Shown here in pieces: positions 17,430 to 25,200 of a DNA stretch of 36,595 nucleotides (positions within the stretch are counted from its first letter, which is position 1; every line of letters starts with the position of its first letter). The notes under the pieces are model-generated. The model made no database searches. It saw nothing but the letters and a program-made list of their open reading frames with translations, and was not told the origin of the DNA. This DNA is from Bradyrhizobium sp. (GTDB lineage Bacteria; Pseudomonadota; Alphaproteobacteria; Rhizobiales; Xanthobacteraceae). The stretch is from positions 1-36,595 of the forward strand of contig JAQGKC010000192.1 in assembly GCA_028290305.1 (NCBI GenBank). Direction: 5' to 3'. Both the position numbers and the translations under genes were made by a program.

Positions 17430-17615
17430 TCAGCCGCCCGAACCTTGCATCCGTCGCTGAAGACTGGAGGAAGGCCAGTTCCCCGGCGGCTTGGTTGCGA
17501 AAAAGAGCCTAATAACCTCAGCCTCAGCCTGAGTTATTCGACCGGAAGATACGCTTTCTTCCAGATGGCGGCTTGGCTGGTTGTTGTTCGAGTATTCCTT
17601 GTCTCGATCGGTCAT
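17430..17615 (-). CDS. Small hypothetical protein downstream of the ART remnant
   Basis: A 61-residue hydrophilic ORF that I do not recognise. It begins MTDRDKEYSNNNQPSRHLEE and contains a helical segment SGRITQAEAEVIRLFFA. Its ATG follows the TAG stop of the reconstructed ADP-ribosyltransferase frame with no gap (TAGATG), suggesting a two-gene operon. The segment ITQAEAEVIRLFFA loosely recalls the N-terminal edge of some tyrosine integrases, but nothing else supports that. The tail (Arg-, Ser- and Gly-rich) looks unstructured. Whether it is still expressed is doubtful because the upstream gene is broken. Confidence 0.4.
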   Translation of the reverse strand: MTDRDKEYSNNNQPSRHLEESVSSGRITQAEAEVIRLFFATKPPGNWPSSSLQRRMQGSGG

Positions 17616-17890
17616 CTACGGTCTCTTAGCGGTCTCTTGAAGAATGATTACGAGCTTAACGTGTTCATCCCCAACTGAGTGAAATTCCTTATCAACGACC
17701 CGAAAAACTGCAGTCGGTAGGAAGAAGAGCTTCTTCCTCGTGAAAATTCGGCGACAACCACCAAATCGCTCTCGCACTTAACGCCCTAATGATAAATAAG
17801 ACGTTTCCCGCCAAAGGCGCCTGCTTCAGAAAATGATGCGCTCGTAAACGCAGGAAATCTTACAATCTCATCCTGAACGTATTGGGCGCT
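17616..17890 (-). pseudogene. ADP-ribosyltransferase gene, 3' part (displaced by inversion, frameshifted)
   Basis: On the minus strand, right after SIR2-like sequence, the frame reads AQYVQDEIVRFPAFTSASFS. This contains the Ser-Thr-Ser-type beta strand (FTSAS) of R-S-E ADP-ribosyltransferase exoenzymes. After a frameshift near 17,800 it continues as GNVLFIIRALSARAI and then SPNFHEEEALLP, the ExE catalytic turn. After a second slip in a T-run near 17,705 it ends as FRVVDKEFHSVGDEHVKLVI to a TAG at 17616. The matching 5' part, with the catalytic Arg (TVYRGYN), lies on the plus strand at 19707-20098. Two indels here plus one there make the gene non-functional. Intact relatives transfer ADP-ribose from NAD+ onto a target. 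Confidence 0.75.
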
Positions 17891-18727
17891 GATAGGGACG
17901 TTCGTCTGACGGCAACGCTCGACGAGCTTGGGTTCAATATGAGAATCTCTAAAGCCAAATCCGACGCAAACATATCCTTCCGCATGCTCCAAGGCACGGT
18001 CGGCGCCCTGGATTGCCGAGCGGAACGGTTCATCGTGTGTACGCTGGAATTTGCTCACTCCGGGTGAGACAATCAGCGGTGTCAGGGAAGCCGGGGGCAC
18101 TTCAAACAGAGGCGCGGAAACGGTTGTCCCGTCTTCCCTTTCGAACCAATCCAACGATCCATGCACTTTCCATATGCGTACAGTGCGGGCCGGCTTTGCG
18201 CCCCGATAGAGCGTTACACGGTCGGTCCCTTCCCTCGTCTGGATATATCCCGGAACAAACCCCGTGGAGTGAGCCAAGCCGGCGGTGTCGCTCGCGTATT
18301 CAGCGACACGATCATAGTTGGTCGTGACGATATTAATTGTTGTGTTGCTGCTTTGAAATAATTTTTGGAAAAGCTTGCTGACTGGAAAAATTTCCCTGCC
18401 GGCCAATGCGCGAAGATAAACATCCCGGTCTTTTGAATTGATGCATCTCCATGTCGCCTGAATAATCTTGATGACGAGCGAGGCCGGCAAGGTTGAGGTA
18501 ATGTGCCCACCAACTCCGTGGCCGTTATCGTAACCCATTCCGCCTACATAGTTCGCGAAGTACCTAGCCAAAGGGTGCGCATCTTCTCATTGGAAGATCG
18601 TAACATTGCCATCGATAGGCCCCGGCTTCAGACATTCGGAGCAAGTATCGACAGCATCTCGCAATTTGTTTTCGCAGACACAAGCATATCGCACCAGTAT
18701 CAAGAGACCCTGCAAACTTGGCTCGAC
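17891..18727 (-). pseudogene. SIR2-like NAD-hydrolase gene, 5' part (truncated at both ends)
   Basis: SIR2-like (SIR2_2 type) signatures run along the minus strand: INIVTTNYDRVAEYASD, RIWKVHGSLDWFE, LTPLIVSPGVSKFQ and YVCVGFGFRDSHIEPKL. An in-frame TGA at 18587-18589 interrupts the frame. Beyond it the same frame continues as KLRDAVDTCSECLKPGPIDG, so the stop is a nonsense mutation and not the gene start. The N-terminal GAGAS-type NAD loop is missing because the gene abuts integrase sequence near 18,730. The C-terminus is also missing: after VPI at 17891 the sequence becomes ADP-ribosyltransferase. The proper SIR2 tail is on the plus strand at 20099-20287. A 261-residue open frame from TTG 18571 to 17786 is therefore a chimera. 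Confidence 0.78.
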
Positions 18728-19319
18728 TCGCTCGGCCCAGCCGCTTCAATCCATTCCGCCATGCCGCCCTGTTAGTAATGCGCGGGTCATCGCTCGCAGC
18801 AAGATTCAACGCTGCCTTGAACACGCGACCGATTCGGTCAGCAGATGCAGGCTTCATTCCGTCCTTGACGAGTTTGTTGCGCCACGTCCTCAGTTCTTTT
18901 TCATCGAGCAACGCTACTGGCTTGGCCGCCAGCGTGTCAGGCAGGTTAAACCGAATCTGCGTCGCGTTAGCTTTAGCCGCACCGCGCGCAATTAGGTCGG
19001 TTTCATAATTGTCGATGGCTTCACTGACGATAATAGGGGCGTCGCTGTGGCCTTCACCAGCGCGTGCAAGGCTGCGGGCCTTATCTAGCGCCTGCCAATA
19101 GGTCATGACGGTTTCGCCGTTGGCATCTTCGAAGTCATCAGCGATACAAATCTTCCTCAGCCATGGTGCTTTGACTGACCAAGCGCCAGCGCCTTTGTTG
19201 CGGCGATAGGTCAACTGAATGCCAGGTGCGATCTGGACCGGGTACGACTTCTTTCTGATCGGGAGCTTTAGACGTGCGGTACGCGTTTCGAGATCGGCGG
19301 AGCGTGTGCGACGTGCCAT
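18728..19319 (-). pseudogene. Tyrosine recombinase (integrase), catalytic domain lost
   Basis: The ATG at 19319 has an AAAGGA site upstream. About 195 residues follow: a basic N-terminal arm-binding-like region (YPVQIAPGIQLTYRRNKGAG and ADDFEDANGETVMTYWQAL) and a SAM-like core-binding domain (LRTWRNKLVKDGMKPASADR then IGRVFKAALNLAASDD). The resemblance ends at AAWRNGLKRLG. The catalytic domain with R-H-R-Y residues is absent, and the frame then runs through out-of-frame SIR2-like DNA to a stop at 18564. A deletion has thus joined the integrase to the SIR2-like gene near 18,730. Intact relatives integrate rhizobial islands and prophages. It marks this stretch as acquired DNA. Confidence 0.8.
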
Positions 19320-19706
19320 GGAAATTCCTTTGGTGTCCCGAAAGTGTCCCGCCGATGGGTGTAGAGGGGCATGGAGACCATAGCACTTATGTGGGGATAA
19401 TACTCGATATATCAATCGATTAACTGCACCACCATGAACTCATATGGAGCCGTATGGAGTTTCGATACGCCCCTCGTGGGGGTGGGACGGCGGGGGATAT
19501 GGAGGTGATTTGGGTCAGGTGGGAATGGGCATATTTTTGAGAATGGGGCTGGACAGGCCAAATCAGTGGATGGAGGCGTTGCGACAGATCACCATAACGT
19601 CAATCAACATCCGCCGTTTGAGCTAAAGCTGCCTAAGAGTTCGGCTTTTTTGATCCGAGCGGACATTCGTTTCTCGATTTCGCCTATCACCACTTATTAA
19701 CCATCA
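19320..19706. other. Intergenic region between integrase and ART remnants
   Basis: About 390 bases upstream of both divergent remnants. It holds the integrase ribosome site at its left end. It also has an 18-base stretch CGATACGCCCCTCGTGGG (19463-19480) found inverted at 26789-26806, a G-rich run, and a short GAGCGGACATTCGT motif reminiscent of the dispersed repeats. No gene was recognised; an open frame at 19444-19626 has no motif or coding feel. Confidence 0.4.
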
Positions 19707-20098
19707 ATGCTTTATTTACCTTGGCCAATAGTGTGCAATCCATTTTCCAACGACGCATTGGATGCAGACCGAGTGCGAGGATCTGAATTTCTTGATGTGC
19801 TGAGGAGGCTAATCGGCGTCGACGAGACAGCGAAATGCTCGAGTAAAATCTGCAAACTCGAAGCGTTGGATGATAAATTTCACGAGGAAATTACCAACGT
19901 CGAAGCCCTTGCTTTCTATGTGTACTCTACCGCTAACGGCTGGCATAGTTATGTAAACGAGCAGCTTTGGTCAGGCAGCCCCGATCGCGACGTAGTAGCA
20001 CTGAGGTCTTAAATTCCGGGCTGAGTAGGATTGTTGCCATCACGGGCAAACAAGGAACCGTATACCGAGGTTATAACACCCGCGACCTTGATGCCTTC
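19707..20098 (+). pseudogene. ADP-ribosyltransferase gene, 5' part (frameshifted, cut by inversion)
   Basis: The ORF from ATG 19707 reads a helical N-terminus, then ALAFYVYSTANGWHSYVNEQ, and stops at 20012. The neighbouring frame continues smoothly as LNSGLSRIVAITGKQGTVYR, where the Arg of TVYRG is the first catalytic residue of R-S-E ADP-ribosyltransferases. One lost base near 20,000 explains the break. ART similarity ends at DLDAF (20098), where SIR2-type sequence takes over in frame. The rest of the gene (STS-like and ExE motifs) is on the minus strand at 17616-17890. The start is uncertain, as no good ribosome site precedes 19707. Before the rearrangement this was probably a ~220-residue protein resembling PF03496-type toxins. 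Confidence 0.7.
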
Positions 20099-20287
20099 AC
20101 AGTGCTAGCACAGGTTCTGACGGACGAAGCAAAAGCGTTTTTGAAGTTGAAGGCTGGCACGAGCTATCTGGCCTTCGAAAAAACTACCGACGGGACGCGC
20201 GCTTTCACACACGAGCATCCGTCAGGCATCGAAATACCGTACAAAGATTTTTGGTCGCTAAATGGATTTCTGACGCTCGTGACATAG
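20099..20287 (+). pseudogene. SIR2-like gene, 3' end, directly upstream of herA
   Basis: From 20099 the frame reads TVLAQVLTDEAKAFLKLK, then SYLAFEKTTDGTRAFTHEHP and ends WSLNGFLTLVT before a stop at 20287. This fits the C-terminal strand-helix tail of SIR2_2-type proteins, where a VLA-LT-AK-F element follows the GFGF-D-HI-PKL motif and a W-L--F element ends the chain. The preceding part of that gene, ending at VPI, lies on the minus strand at 17891-18727. The stop is ten bases before the herA ATG, so SIR2-like gene and herA formed an operon before the inversion. As it stands it is an in-frame fusion to the ART 5' part and cannot be a working SIR2 enzyme. Confidence 0.68.
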
Positions 20288-20297
20288 AGGATTAGCA

Positions 20298-22049
20298 ATG
20301 CCCTTGTTTGAATACAAAGATAATGAGGCGCTCGGATGCGTTATATCCGTGGACACGGCGACCGTAACCATACGTGTGGACGATATCGAGCGCCTCCGGC
20401 GCATCCAGGTCAATCGGCTAACCGTCTTGCAGAGCAGCAAGGCTGGGCAACACTTGATCGGCGTTGTCACGAGGATCACCAGACGAACTGACGAGCGTAG
20501 CATTGTGGAAGGCGAGGATCCTTCACCTGAGCAGCCGTTATCGGAAAACAATCTCGTAAAAATCACGATGATCGGAACGCTGCTCGATAAAGTCGGATTG
20601 GCCAACAACGTTTTTCGCAGGACCCTTGAAACCGTCCCTGAAATTGATGCTAACTGCTTTTCGCTCGAAGGGGAGCGCCTTACCAAATTTATGCAGGTAA
20701 TTTCCAACGTGTCAGGCGATGGCTCGCGCTTGTCACTCGGGACTTTCACGCTTGACGAGGAGGCAGAAGCATTCCTCAACGGAAACAAACTGTTTCAGCG
20801 TCATGCTGTCATTGTCGGAAGCACAGGCTCAGGAAAATCATGGACCACCGCGCGCCTGCTCGATCAGGTAGCACAGCTTCCACAGGCGAATGTCGTGTTG
20901 TTCGACATACACGGTGAATACAAACCGTTGGATGGCGATGAATTCTGCCATATGCGGATAGCCGGCCCCGTAGATATTGAGAAAAAGACGGGCATGGAAG
21001 ATGGCGTCCTGCACCTTCCATATTGGTTGCTGGGATATGAGGCGCTTGTTTCGCTATTCGTGGATCGTAGCGATCAGAACGCACCGAACCAGACAATGAT
21101 GATGACCCGTTGTATCACGGATGCGAAGCGCGCCGCCTTGGCCGACCCGAAATACGCGGATATTTTGGCGAATTTCACGATCGATAGCCCCGTTCCGTTT
21201 GACCTAAATGCTGTATTCGCCGAGCTTGAAAGCGCCAATTCTGAAATGGTGCCCGGCGCGCGAGCTGGCACTGAAAAACAGGGGGCCTATTTTGACAAGC
21301 TTAGTCGGTTGATCGCTCGTCTCGAATCCAAACGACAGGATCGACGACTTGGTTTTCTGTTCCAGCCTCCGGCCGCATGTATGGAGATGGAATGGCTATC
21401 GACGATGGTCCACAAGCTCATAGGCGGCCGTGGAGCACAAAAAGACAAGTGCGGCTGGATCAAAATCATCGACTTTTCGGAAGTGCCTTCGGATGTGCTG
21501 CCTTTGATGGTGAGCTTGCTGGGCCGTTTAATCTTCACGACGAATCAATGGACCCGTGCCGACAAGCGCCATCCGATCGCTCTCCTATGTGACGAGGCGC
21601 ATTTGTACATTCCTGAACGCGCCACCGCCGATAGTGGCGACGCCGTATCGGTTCAGATTTTTGAGCGTATTGCGAAGGAGGGTCGCAAATATGGAGTTGG
21701 CTTGGTCGTAATCAGCCAACGCCCGGCTGAAGTGAACCGGACGGTGTTAAGCCAATGCAATAACGTTATCGCCATGCGGCTTACCAATGGGGACGATCAA
21801 GCCGTGATAACGCGGCTTTTGCCTGACAGCCTTGGAAGCTTCGGCGATCTGCTGCCGATTCTGGATATTGGGGAAGCATTGGTCGTTGGCGATGCGAGCC
21901 TTCTTCCGACGCGGGTCCGGGTTGCCGAGCCCAGGAGAAAACCCAACAGCCAAACAATTGCGTTTTGGGATTGTTGGAATGAGCCCGAACCAAAATCTGA
22001 TACGGAGAACGCTGTTAAAGCGTGGCGCCGACAAAGCCTACAAACCTAA
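20298..22049 (+). CDS. herA: HerA-type ATPase/translocase (SIR2-HerA defence partner)
   Basis: A 583-residue HerA/FtsK-superfamily ATPase. A small N-terminal HAS-barrel-like beta domain occupies about residues 1-150. Walker A is GSTGSGKS (174-181) and DIHGEY (203-208) follows. Walker B is IALLCDEAH (427-435), FERIAKEGRKYGVG carries the Arg expected to reach the neighbouring subunit, and the sensor is VISQRP (471-476). The frame is open throughout and all core motifs are present, so it should fold as a hexameric ring. GAGG lies about eight bases before the ATG. In known SIR2-HerA systems this protein assembles with SIR2 to deplete NAD+ during phage infection; here the SIR2 partner is broken. 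The island is less GC-rich than flanking core genes. Confidence 0.9.
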   Translation: MPLFEYKDNEALGCVISVDTATVTIRVDDIERLRRIQVNRLTVLQSSKAGQHLIGVVTRITRRTDERSIVEGEDPSPEQPLSENNLVKITMIGTLLDKVGLANNVFRRTLETVPEIDANCFSLEGERLTKFMQVISNVSGDGSRLSLGTFTLDEEAEAFLNGNKLFQRHAVIVGSTGSGKSWTTARLLDQVAQLPQANVVLFDIHGEYKPLDGDEFCHMRIAGPVDIEKKTGMEDGVLHLPYWLLGYEALVSLFVDRSDQNAPNQTMMMTRCITDAKRAALADPKYADILANFTIDSPVPFDLNAVFAELESANSEMVPGARAGTEKQGAYFDKLSRLIARLESKRQDRRLGFLFQPPAACMEMEWLSTMVHKLIGGRGAQKDKCGWIKIIDFSEVPSDVLPLMVSLLGRLIFTTNQWTRADKRHPIALLCDEAHLYIPERATADSGDAVSVQIFERIAKEGRKYGVGLVVISQRPAEVNRTVLSQCNNVIAMRLTNGDDQAVITRLLPDSLGSFGDLLPILDIGEALVVGDASLLPTRVRVAEPRRKPNSQTIAFWDCWNEPEPKSDTENAVKAWRRQSLQT

Positions 22050-22118
22050 CGTTTGGGTGGATCCGGACGACGATGATTCGGCGCTGACGGTGGCCACCGA
22101 CCTAGGTGACGCCTGGAG

Positions 22119-22200
22119 CTCATTACGCAATGTCCGCTATCGGGGGCAACCCGGACTGTTCGGGTGCAGCGCGGAAACGACGCGAATGACCCGAAACTGA
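22119..22200. repeat. Dispersed intergenic repeat fragment after herA
   Basis: About 80 bases beginning AATGTCCGCTATCGGGGGCA, between herA and the autotransporter gene. I recall this AATGTCCGCT-CCCGGACTGTTCGGGTGC type of element from many Bradyrhizobium intergenic regions. It plausibly marks the right edge of the island. No second full copy was seen in the window. Confidence 0.45.
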
Positions 22201-22245
22201 CGTGGTGAGGGCAAGTGTGATGCAGCGCAGCAGCCCTGCCCAGAT

Positions 22246-25200
22246 CTACCACGCATATCGCACCACACCCTTGCCGGCATAGCTGTTGGTGACGTTGGAG
22301 AACTCGCCTTCGAACGTCGCGGCGATCGACCAGTTGTTGGTCCATTTGCACTCGATGGAAGCTGTGGTCAGCACCGAGTCAGAGGCCTGCGCCGCACCGT
22401 TGACGACGAAGCTCGCGCCCGGCAGCGTCTGGAATGTCGCGGCGATCGAGCGGTGGGTGTCGTAATCATGCGCCCAGGCGAGACGGCCGCGCAGCGTGAG
22501 GACACCGTCGGGCATCGCAAAGGACTTGTCAGTGCGGAAGCCGAGTTCGCTGCGCGGATCGGTGACGCTCTTGGCGCCATAGGCCAGCGCAAAATTATTG
22601 GTGCCGATGAGGGCCTGTTCGGCGTAGGCCGGCAGGTCGAAGGTGGTGAACTGAGCGGCGGCGTAAGGCGCGATGCCGATGCCGCCGATCCAGGGCGAGA
22701 CAAAACGGTAGCCGCCTTCGGCGCGGCCCGAGAAAGCGTTGGCGTTGAAGCGCGCCTGCAACTGGTCGATACCGGCAATCGTGACCGTGCGGTTGGTGGT
22801 GATGTCCTGCCAGCCATAGGCGAGAGCGCCGGAAATGTAGGCCGGGCCTACGGTGTGGCGAACGAACGCACCGGCCTGGAACAGGTCGGAGCGGCCGGTA
22901 CCAAGACCGTTGGCAATGGAAAAATTGGTGCCGCCGCCGGCGAGCGCAAAACCGGCCAAGGTGAATGGCGAGAAGCGATAATCGGCGCCAACCGCGGCTC
23001 CCGCGATGCGGCTGTTCGTATTGTTCGATCCCAGCGCCGCATTGCCGTCGGTGCTTTGCGATCCGCCGAAACCAGCCGCCCAGACGCTCCAGCGCTGCGC
23101 GAAGGTGTCGGCGATTGGCGGCGCCTTGCGATAGATGGCGGCATAAGCGTCGCGCTCGCTCTTCGAGCGCGGTTTGCCGTTCGCGGCATAGGCGCTGGCA
23201 CTATCATTCTCTTCGGCGAATTGCGGCGCGCCTGCGCCCCCAGTCACGCCATCGCCGCGTCCGGCGATGAAAGGATCGGTCAACAGACCCATAAACAGGT
23301 TCATCGCGTCGAAGGTAGTTTGTTGCGATCCCGTCGCCAGTTCGCCGGAGGCTTGCGTGAGACCGGCCGGCGTCAGCGCGCCGAACACCAGGGGAATGCC
23401 GCCGGTGGTGTTGAAGAAGTTCGTCAGCGCATTGCCGACATTCTGCTGATTGGCGTTGAGGCCGGTGGGAACAGCGAAAGTCAGCAGCAGGTTGAGATAG
23501 GCATTGTTGGCATCGTAACTCAGGCTGGTCTGAAAATTCGCCGGCAGGTTGGTGTTGACCTCGGCGCCGAAGGTGCCGCTGACGCCGCCGGTGGCGTTCA
23601 GGATGGTATATTGCTTCGCCACATAGGTCCCCGCCGCGAACGAGGCATTGACGGTAGCGCCGCCGAGCGTCGCTGCGCCCGTGACGTTGACGCGGTCGGC
23701 ATTCGCTGGCGACACCTCCACCATGTAGCTGGACGCCGCCGTGAACACCAGGCTGCCCTGCACGGTCAAAAGACCGATCGAATTGCCGGGCGCCAGCGCG
23801 CCGCCGTTGATCGTGGTGTTGCCGACGGTGCCGTTGCCGCCGAGCGTGCCGCCCGGGTTCACCGTGACGTTCGACGAAGCGATCGAGCCATTCACCGAAA
23901 GTGTGCCGCCATTGACCATGGTCGGACCAATGTAGGTGCTGGTCCCGGTGAGGATCGTGGTGCCGCTGCCGTTTTGCGCAAGCGCGCCGGCTCCAGTGAT
24001 GGCGCCGACAAACGTATAGCTATCCGACCGGTTGAAGATCAGCGTTCCAGCATCGGCGACATTGCCGACGATCGAACCGCCGGCACCACCATTGCCGACC
24101 TGGAGTGCGGCCCCAGCGTCGATCGTGGTGCCGCCCGTATAGGTGTTGGTGCCGGTCAGCGTCAGCGTGCCGGTGCCGACCTTGAACAGCGAACCTCCAG
24201 TGCCGCCGGCGAAACCGCCGTCTTGGATCACGCCGGAAAAGGTCGTCGAGAGATTATTGCCGCCAACCGTCAGGATTTTCGCGCCGAGAAAGACATTGCC
24301 GCCGCCCTCGACCGACCCGGCCGTGGTGCCGCCGGTCGTGAGGCCTGAAATGTCGAGCGCACCGGTACCGTTAAGGATGAATCGCGCCGTTCCGCCGCTG
24401 GCCGAGGTCCCAATGATAGTTGTGCCGCCGCTGTTGGTGGTGATGGTGGCGTTGCCGGCCGTGCTCGCATTCCCGAAACCCAAACCGGAATTATTGATGA
24501 GGGTGGCGTCGCCGGCCGTGCTGGTGTCGTGGAAGGCCATGAAGGCGTTGTTGGTAATGGTGGCGTTGCCGGCCGTGGTCGTGTTGAAGAAATCCACGAC
24601 AGCGTTGTTGACGAGGCTGGCATTGCCGGCCGTGCTGCTGTCGGAGAAGGAGAGAGTGCGGTTGTTGGTGATGGTGGCGTTGCCGGCCGTGCTCGTATTG
24701 AAGAATTGTATTGTGGCTGTGGCGCCCCCGTTATTGGTAATGCTGGCGTTGCCGGCCGTGCTCGTGTCGAAGAATTGTAATGTGCTGATGTTGTTGTTGA
24801 TGATGGTGGCGTTGCCGGCGGTGCTGGTGTCGTGGAATTGCAGGCCGCCGGTGTTGGTGATGGTGGCGTTGCCGGCCGTGCTGGAGTGGTTGAAGTTCAG
24901 GCTGTTGTTGTTGGTGATGGTGGCGTTGCCAGCCGTGCTCGTGATGTTGAAAACAAGGACGTTGTTGTTGGTGATGGTGGCGCTGCCGGCCGTGCCGGTG
25001 TTGGAGAAGCCCACGGACCCGTTGTTGGTGATGGTGGCGCTGCCGGCCGTGCTGGTGTCGATGAAAGAAAGGACGTTGTTGTTGGTGATGAAGGCGCTGC
25101 CGGCCGTGCTCGTGTTGAAGAAAGCAAGGACGTTGTTGTTGGTGATGGTGGCGCTGCCGGCCGTGCTGGTGTTGAAGAACTCCAGGGAACCGCCGGAGGT

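Larger units (their letters stand above)
17891..20098. other. Inverted segment that swapped SIR2 and ART gene ends
   Basis: Left junction (minus strand): SIR2 reading ends CCCTATC and ART reading begins AGCGCCCAA. Right junction (plus strand): ART reading ends GCCTTC and SIR2 reading begins ACAGTGCTA. Both read TC|A on opposite strands, giving only a 3-base shared inverted sequence. Flipping the segment gives a continuous ART frame (DLDAF then SAQYVQDEIVRF) and a continuous SIR2 frame (VPI then TVLAQVLTDEAKAF) running into herA. The two breaks fall in the same codon phase, so both chimeras stay in frame. The integrase remnant is carried inside the segment. Confidence 0.72.

Noticed and set aside
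17786..18571. A 261-codon open frame that looks like a complete SIR2-like protein
   Set aside because: Its start is just after a nonsense codon with SIR2-like sequence continuing upstream, and its last ~35 residues are ART sequence. It is a chimera of fragments and not an intact gene.
22453..24348. Long plus-strand open frame of 631 codons
   Set aside because: Antisense shadow of the autotransporter barrel and linker. The minus strand carries clear family motifs, and the plus-strand product has biased, motif-free composition.
24430..25185. Regular ~58-base repeats, considered as a CRISPR array
   Set aside because: Units are coding, vary throughout, have no constant repeat/unique spacer alternation, and lie inside one open reading frame; no cas genes are nearby.
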